Of a DNA stretch of 10,084 nt, positions 6,863 through 10,084 are shown piece after piece; within the stretch, counting starts at the first letter, position 1, and each line of letters starts with the position of its first letter. Location of the stretch: the NCBI GenBank assembly GCA_934148985.1, contig CAKPDO010000049.1, positions 1 through 10,084 of the forward strand. The letters are read 5' to 3'. The notes under the pieces are model-generated. The model was not told where the DNA came from and did no database searches. It saw nothing but the letters and a program-made list of their open reading frames with translations. The position numbers were made by a program, and so were the translations under genes. This DNA is from an uncultured Clostridia bacterium (GTDB lineage Bacteria; Bacillota; Clostridia; TANB77; CAG-508).

Positions 6863-8101
6863 ATGGAAAAAATAAATAGAGAAAATTATTTATCAATATT
6901 AAAAAATTTCAAAGACCAACAAATAATAAAAGTTATTACAGGAATAAGAAGATGTGGAAAATCTACATTACTTGAAATATTTCAAGAATACTTAATAGAA
7001 AATGGGGTAGAGGAAAAACAAATAATATCAATAAATTTTGAAAATGCTGATTATGAAGAATTACAAGACAGAAGGAAACTATACGAATATATAAAAGAGA
7101 GATTAGTAAAAGGGAAAAAGACATATGTTTTTTTAGATGAAATTCAAAATGTAAATGAATTTGAAAGAACAGTAGATAGTTTATTTATAAATAAAGATAT
7201 AGATTTATATATAACAGGTTCAAATGCGTATCTATTATCTTCAGAACTAGCAACATTACTTACAGGCAGATATATAGAAATAAAAATGTTACCATTATCA
7301 TTTAAAGAATATATTTCAAGTTTTGAGGATAAAACAGATTTATCAAGAAAATTTAGAGACTATTTGAGATTCAGCTCATTTCCACAAGCAGTCCAGTTAT
7401 ATAAGATAAATCCAGAAAATATAAATTTGTTTTTGGATGGAATATATAATACTATTTTATTTAAAGACGTAATGCAAAGAAAAGGGATAACAGATAAAAA
7501 TGTTTTGGAACGAGTTACAAAATATTTATATGATAACATTGGAAACCGAACAAGTATGAAAAGTATAAGTGGCAATATAGAGGGAGTAACAAGAAATTCA
7601 TCATATAATACTATTTCGAATTATATAAATGCTTTAATAGATAGTTATTTAATATTTAAGGCAAATAGATATGATATTAAGGGAAAAGAATTTTTAAAAA
7701 CACAAGAAAAATATTATGCGGTAGATATAGGGCTAAGATACTATATGTTGGGGCAAGGCTCTGGTAGAGATATGGGACATATCTTGGAAGACATAGTGTA
7801 TCTTGAATTACTAAGACGAGGATATAAAGTTTATATAGGAAAATATGATGATTTGGAAGTCGATTTTGTAGCTAAAAAAACTGATAATACCGTATATTAT
7901 CAAGTGGAATTAACAACTAGGGGAGAAAATGGAGAAGATAATAAAATTTTGGAGAGAGAATTAACTCCATTAAAGAAGATAAATGATAATTATACTAAAT
8001 ATATTTTGACTTTAGATGATGATTTAGATGCCGATTTTGAAGGTATAAAGAAGATAAATGTTTTAGATTGGTTACTTGAAGATAACATTGGAAAAATGTA
8101 A
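6863..8101 (+). CDS. AAA_14/DUF4143 ATP-binding protein
   Basis: This 412-residue protein is of the widespread AAA_14 plus DUF4143 type. The P-loop GIRRCGKST is at residues 27-35 (Lys33), the Walker B YVFLDE at about 88-93, and a sensor-like TGSN at 118-121. These are followed by the LLTGRY and LPLSFKEY signatures. The C-terminal part (about 200-405) is DUF4143-like: YAVDIGLRYYM, then GHILEDIVYLELLRRGYKV, then EVDFVAKK with a YYQVEL strand. This recalls a PD-(D/E)XK nuclease fold in which the usual Lys after the last acidic residue is not evident. It is full length, with AGGAGG six bases before ATG. It stands alone between two terminators, so it is its own transcription unit. The function of this family is poorly known; individual members have been linked to mobile or defence regions, but nothing here supports that. 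Confidence 0.88.
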   Translation: MEKINRENYLSILKNFKDQQIIKVITGIRRCGKSTLLEIFQEYLIENGVEEKQIISINFENADYEELQDRRKLYEYIKERLVKGKKTYVFLDEIQNVNEFERTVDSLFINKDIDLYITGSNAYLLSSELATLLTGRYIEIKMLPLSFKEYISSFEDKTDLSRKFRDYLRFSSFPQAVQLYKINPENINLFLDGIYNTILFKDVMQRKGITDKNVLERVTKYLYDNIGNRTSMKSISGNIEGVTRNSSYNTISNYINALIDSYLIFKANRYDIKGKEFLKTQEKYYAVDIGLRYYMLGQGSGRDMGHILEDIVYLELLRRGYKVYIGKYDDLEVDFVAKKTDNTVYYQVELTTRGENGEDNKILERELTPLKKINDNYTKYILTLDDDLDADFEGIKKINVLDWLLEDNIGKM

Positions 8102-8123
8102 ATATAGACGGTTACGGAATAAT

Positions 8124-8151
8124 AAAAAGTACCCCATCTGGGGTACTTTTT
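8124..8151. terminator. Bidirectional terminator between convergent genes
   Basis: AAAAAGTACCCC (8124-8135) and GGGGTACTTTTT (8140-8151) form a perfect 12-bp stem with a four-base ATCT loop. The T-run works on both strands. Its right arm overlaps the stop codon of the minus-strand gene, so one hairpin serves both the ATPase and the Bax inhibitor-1 gene. Confidence 0.92.
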
Positions 8152-8833
8152 AATTTTTACGTTTTCCAAAAATTGATAAAATTCTCAAGAAAATATTAAT
8201 AAAATCTAAATACAATTCCATAGCACCATAAACGTAAAGTTTCTCATCATCACAAAAGCCAGCTTCATGCATATTTTTAATTTTATTCATATCATAAACG
8301 GTCAAACCGAAAAAAACAAATAAAATTACCCAATCTAAAACCAAGTCAAGCAAAGTGCTACCAACAAACAAATTAATAATAGTTAAAACAATACCAACCA
8401 AAAGAGTAACAGTAAGGATAGTACCCCAATTGGAAATATCTTTATCGGTTTTATATCCTAAATAAGATAAAATACCAAACAAAGCAGAAGTTGCGCCAAA
8501 AGCAAGACCGATTGAAGTTAATTCATAAGCGGCAAAAATTACCGACAACGTGAAACCATTCAAAAATGCATATCCAAAAAAAAGAACAGTTACAGCAGTA
8601 GGAGAAAGTTTTGTAAATAGTAAAGAAAAAACTACTACTACAACAAGTTCAATTATAGCTAAAGCATAAAAAGAACCATTTAAAACCATAGTTTCCCAAA
8701 TACCTGAATAATATGCATATACAGCAGCAACTACACTTGCAAGAAGTCCAAGAAACATTCTAAAAAATGTGTTAGTTAAAACGGAATTAGTATCCATTGT
8801 ACGTATTGCATCTGGTTCATCATAAGAATTCAT
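8150..8833 (-). CDS. Bax inhibitor-1 family membrane protein (YetJ/YbhL type)
   Basis: The start is taken at 8833, where AAGAGGTGAT precedes ATG. The longer reading upstream to 8908 has no ribosome site and crosses the likely promoter. The resulting 227-residue protein has seven hydrophobic helices, an N-terminal soluble stretch of about 20 residues, and the family's C-terminal signature (VYDMNKIK, then a GAMELYLDFINIFL segment, then a basic IFGKRKN end). D181 and D210 correspond to the conserved aspartate pair that gates calcium leak in bacterial homologues such as YetJ (family knowledge, aligned by eye). Role: inner-membrane, pH-sensitive cation or calcium leak. It is a single-gene unit. 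Confidence 0.92.
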   Translation of the reverse strand: MNSYDEPDAIRTMDTNSVLTNTFFRMFLGLLASVVAAVYAYYSGIWETMVLNGSFYALAIIELVVVVVFSLLFTKLSPTAVTVLFFGYAFLNGFTLSVIFAAYELTSIGLAFGATSALFGILSYLGYKTDKDISNWGTILTVTLLVGIVLTIINLFVGSTLLDLVLDWVILFVFFGLTVYDMNKIKNMHEAGFCDDEKLYVYGAMELYLDFINIFLRILSIFGKRKN

Positions 8834-8869
8834 GTAAATCACCTCTTTTCTTATAAAAATAAAACATTG

Positions 8870-8898
8870 ATTGTATTTTAACATAAATAAAATACAAT
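8870..8898 (-). promoter_or_regulatory. 11-bp dyad overlapping an extended -10 promoter of the Bax inhibitor-1 gene
   Basis: On the plus strand ATTGTATTTTA (8870-8880) and TAAAATACAAT (8888-8898) form a perfect 11-bp inverted repeat with a 7-base spacer. On the minus strand the dyad contains TGTTAAAAT, an extended -10 element (TAAAAT at 8875-8880 with TG at 8882-8883). No good -35 is seen. There is no adjacent T-run, so it fits an operator better than a terminator. Which regulator would bind is unknown. Confidence 0.5.
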
Positions 8899-8965
8899 TA
8901 CTACACAATTCACCAAATATTCATGATAATGTTCATTTTATATAGTAACATTAGATTTAAAACTG

Positions 8966-8994
8966 TTGACAAGACTATATAAATGGTTTATAGT
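8966..8994 (+). promoter_or_regulatory. Strong promoter of the small-peptide transcript
   Basis: TTGACA (8966-8971), a 17-base spacer and TATAGT (8989-8994) form one of the best promoters in the window. Transcription would start near 9001, exactly at the foot of the 5' hairpin. Confidence 0.8.
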
Positions 8995-9000
8995 AAATAG

Positions 9001-9020
9001 TGCCTACTTGCTAAGTGGCA
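9001..9020 (+). promoter_or_regulatory. 5' hairpin just before the small-ORF ribosome site
   Basis: TGCC (9001-9004) pairs with GGCA (9017-9020) and ACTT (9006-9009) with AAGT (9013-9016), leaving one bulged T and a GCT loop. It ends one base before the GGAGGAGG ribosome site. It could protect the 5' end or control ribosome access, as leader structures do in type I toxin mRNAs (inference). Confidence 0.55.
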
Positions 9021-9036
9021 GGGAGGAGGTTTTACT

Positions 9037-9105
9037 TTGAAAGACTTGATGAGATTGTTGAAACTTTATTTGATTTACTTAATTGTAAAGCATTTAGGGG
9101 ACTAA
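9037..9105 (+). CDS. 22-residue cationic hydrophobic peptide, candidate type I toxin
   Basis: The reading frame starts at TTG (9037), seven bases after a strong GGAGG at 9025-9029, and stops at TAA (9103-9105). The peptide begins MKDLMRLLKLY, continues with a Leu/Ile/Tyr/Val run, and ends KHLGD. It has five Leu/Ile-rich turns flanked by Lys/Arg, so it could span or lie on the membrane. An in-frame ATG at 9049 would be too far from the ribosome site. The unit is self-contained: promoter, hairpin, ribosome site, ORF, terminator. An opposing promoter beyond the terminator suggests an antisense RNA. Known small type I toxins (TxpA, BsrG, Fst) share this organisation but are longer, and no sequence match is claimed. 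Alternatives are a leader peptide or a small membrane regulator. Confidence 0.55.
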   Translation: MKDLMRLLKLYLIYLIVKHLGD

Positions 9106-9110
9106 ACGCA

Positions 9111-9188
9111 CAAAAAAGACTGGGATAAATGTTGGAGTTTCCCAGTCTTTTTTTGTTTTACTTTTTATTTGACTTGATTTGCAATTGC
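9111..9188 (-). ncRNA. Putative antisense RNA overlapping the 3' end of the small-peptide mRNA
   Basis: This is inferred from the minus-strand promoter at 9195-9223, which predicts a start near 9188, and from the bidirectional terminator, which predicts an end near 9111. The RNA would be about 78 bases and would pair with at least the last 40 or so bases of the small-peptide mRNA. No ORF with a ribosome site lies in it. If the terminator leaks, it would extend across the peptide ORF. Confidence 0.45.
9112..9154. terminator. Bidirectional terminator of the small-peptide mRNA and its antisense RNA
   Basis: AAAAAAGACTGGGA (9112-9125) and TCCCAGTCTTTTTT (9140-9153) form a perfect 14-bp stem with a 14-base loop. 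T-runs follow on both strands (seven on plus, six on minus). It can end the plus-strand small mRNA and any leftward transcript from the promoter at 9195-9223 or from mecA. Confidence 0.9.
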
Positions 9189-9194
9189 ATTATT

Positions 9195-9223
9195 ATAATA
9201 GCACATATCTTATTATATGTCAA
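9195..9223 (-). promoter_or_regulatory. Minus-strand promoter facing the small-peptide unit
   Basis: On the minus strand TTGACA (9218-9223), a 17-base spacer and TATTAT (9195-9200) make a near-consensus promoter. It lies downstream of mecA's stop and no minus-strand gene begins until 8833, past the terminator. Its only obvious product is a short antisense RNA. Confidence 0.7.
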
Positions 9224-9256
9224 ATTTTTAAAAACATTCACAGTAACTCAAATTCA

Positions 9257-9880
9257 TTAAATATTCACAAAATACTTAATCCCATTTTTAATAGCATTAG
9301 TCTTAAAAATAACCTTACCATGTTCGATTAAAGTACTCTTAAAAATAAGTGAACTACTAATCAAATTAGAAAATTCCGAAATTGAAGTATAAAACAAATT
9401 AGTATATGTAAATTTATCATTAATTCCAGTAAAAACTAAATAGTAAAACCCTTTATACTCATAAAGCGAAATATTTTTAGCAAAATCCTTTAAATCAGAC
9501 AAGTTAGACGAGCTACAATAGGTGCAAAAATTACAGAACTCATCAAAGGCATTAAACTTATAAATAGCATTTTTGTAAGAGTTAGACAAAACTTTTCTTC
9601 TATATTTCAGTTTTTTAGGTGAATTTGTAGATTCGCTTTTATATTTAGTCAAAGTAAAAACAACATAACCATCAGCTGTAGAAAAAGCTTCAATAAGCAA
9701 TTTACAATTTTGAACTTTAAAACCGACTTGTTTTTCAGCCTCATTGAGAATAGACTGGAAAAGAGTGTGAGCTTTTTCTGAATTCTGTGATAAATTATGT
9801 ATATCTATATTCTTTTTAGATAATTCATCAATATCAATAATAATTCTAATTTTATTATCAGTAAGTTTTTCTATTTTCAT
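9257..9880 (-). CDS. mecA: Adaptor protein MecA
   Basis: This 207-residue protein is a MecA-family adaptor, which brings unfolded or specific substrates to the ClpC ATPase for degradation by ClpCP (family knowledge). The N-terminal substrate-binding domain is clear (about 1-81): MKIEKLTDNKIRI, then DELSKKNIDIHNLSQNSEKA, AEKQVGF, and the EAFSTADGYVVFTLTK end. A variable linker follows, and the C-terminal ClpC-binding domain runs from about 110. The start is placed at 9880, because GGAGGA (9887-9892) lies six bases upstream. An earlier ATG at 9898 would place that ribosome site inside the ORF. The C-domain contains several Cys residues (CNFCTYC), which is somewhat unusual. No terminator directly follows its stop; the next minus-strand hairpin is the bidirectional one at 9112-9154. 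Confidence 0.88.
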   Translation of the reverse strand: MKIEKLTDNKIRIIIDIDELSKKNIDIHNLSQNSEKAHTLFQSILNEAEKQVGFKVQNCKLLIEAFSTADGYVVFTLTKYKSESTNSPKKLKYRRKVLSNSYKNAIYKFNAFDEFCNFCTYCSSSNLSDLKDFAKNISLYEYKGFYYLVFTGINDKFTYTNLFYTSISEFSNLISSSLIFKSTLIEHGKVIFKTNAIKNGIKYFVNI

Positions 9881-9942
9881 AATAAATCCTCCAAACAATT
9901 ATATGCAAAAATAAATTAAGTGTACCAAACACATCTAAAAAT

Positions 9943-9971
9943 ATTATACTACGAAAAGAACAATATTTAAA
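9943..9971 (-). promoter_or_regulatory. Promoter of mecA
   Basis: On the minus strand TTTAAA (9966-9971) and TATAAT (9943-9948) are 17 bases apart, giving a leader of about 55 bases before the mecA start. The remaining stretch to 10084 shows no recognisable gene, hairpin or repeat. Confidence 0.65.
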
Positions 9972-10084
9972 GAAGTAAAATATGGTAAATAAACTGTAAC
10001 ATAAAAAGGTCAATTGAAAAAGTAAATTCTATTTAGAAAAAGTAAAAGAAAGTTACCGATTAAAAGCTATTTAAAAGCAAAAAA

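Noticed and set aside
6863..8101. AAA_14/DUF4143 ATPase as part of a defence system
   Set aside because: It stands alone between terminators, with no nuclease, methylase, transposase or phage gene beside it. The family is widespread and the link would be a guess.
8834..8908. Upstream extension of the Bax inhibitor-1 gene by 25 residues
   Set aside because: It has no ribosome site before 8908 and crosses the dyad and -10 element. The ATG at 8833 has AAGAGGTGAT at the right distance.
9881..9898. Upstream ATG for MecA adding six residues
   Set aside because: The extension encodes the GGAGGA ribosome site itself, and homologues begin at MKIEK.
9972..10084. Terminal AT-rich stretch as a possible gene start or attachment site
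   Set aside because: No frame, hairpin or direct repeat stands out beyond simple A-rich composition.

Overview
The window is AT-rich, strongly biased to A/T-ending codons, densely packed with strong GGAGG-type ribosome sites, and carries Gram-positive markers (an LPXTG sortase anchor, the adaptor MecA, a YdjG/YdjI-like pair). This points to a low-GC Firmicute, most likely a clostridium. The genus cannot be fixed from the sequence alone.

Positions 1-4543 hold a co-directional block. It contains an SPFH/virion-core-like protein with a C-terminal SHOCT helix pair (YdjI type), a double zinc-ribbon membrane protein (YdjG type), an unrecognised small membrane protein, and a sortase-anchored surface protein with a Big2 domain. 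It closes with a strong terminator. Positions 4562-6755 hold what looks like a second, shortened copy of the same block. It has its own promoter, a decayed relic of the SPFH gene's 3' end, a second double zinc-ribbon paralogue, a membrane-tethered protein carrying a lone EF-Tu domain II, and a near-identical copy of the terminator. Both units therefore read 'zinc-ribbon membrane protein, then a membrane or wall-anchored protein with an Asn-rich linker, then the same terminator'. In Bacillus, YdjG and YdjI work at the membrane in envelope stress with PspA. No PspA is visible here, so an envelope role for this cassette is inference.

Positions 6812-8151 hold a single ATPase of the AAA_14/DUF4143 type with its own promoter. 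It ends at a bidirectional terminator shared with the convergent gene. That gene (8150-8833, minus strand) is a seven-helix Bax inhibitor-1 family protein with an 11-bp dyad over its probable promoter.

Positions 8966-9223 look empty of long genes but contain the most interesting structure. A near-consensus promoter is followed by a 5' hairpin, a strong ribosome site, a 22-codon TTG-start ORF for a cationic, leucine-rich peptide, and a 14-bp bidirectional terminator. A second near-consensus promoter on the opposite strand points back through that terminator. This is the layout of a type I toxin-antitoxin pair with 3'-overlapping RNAs.

The window ends with mecA (9257-9880, minus strand), which encodes the ClpC adaptor, and its promoter. 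Nothing is recognised in 9972-10084.
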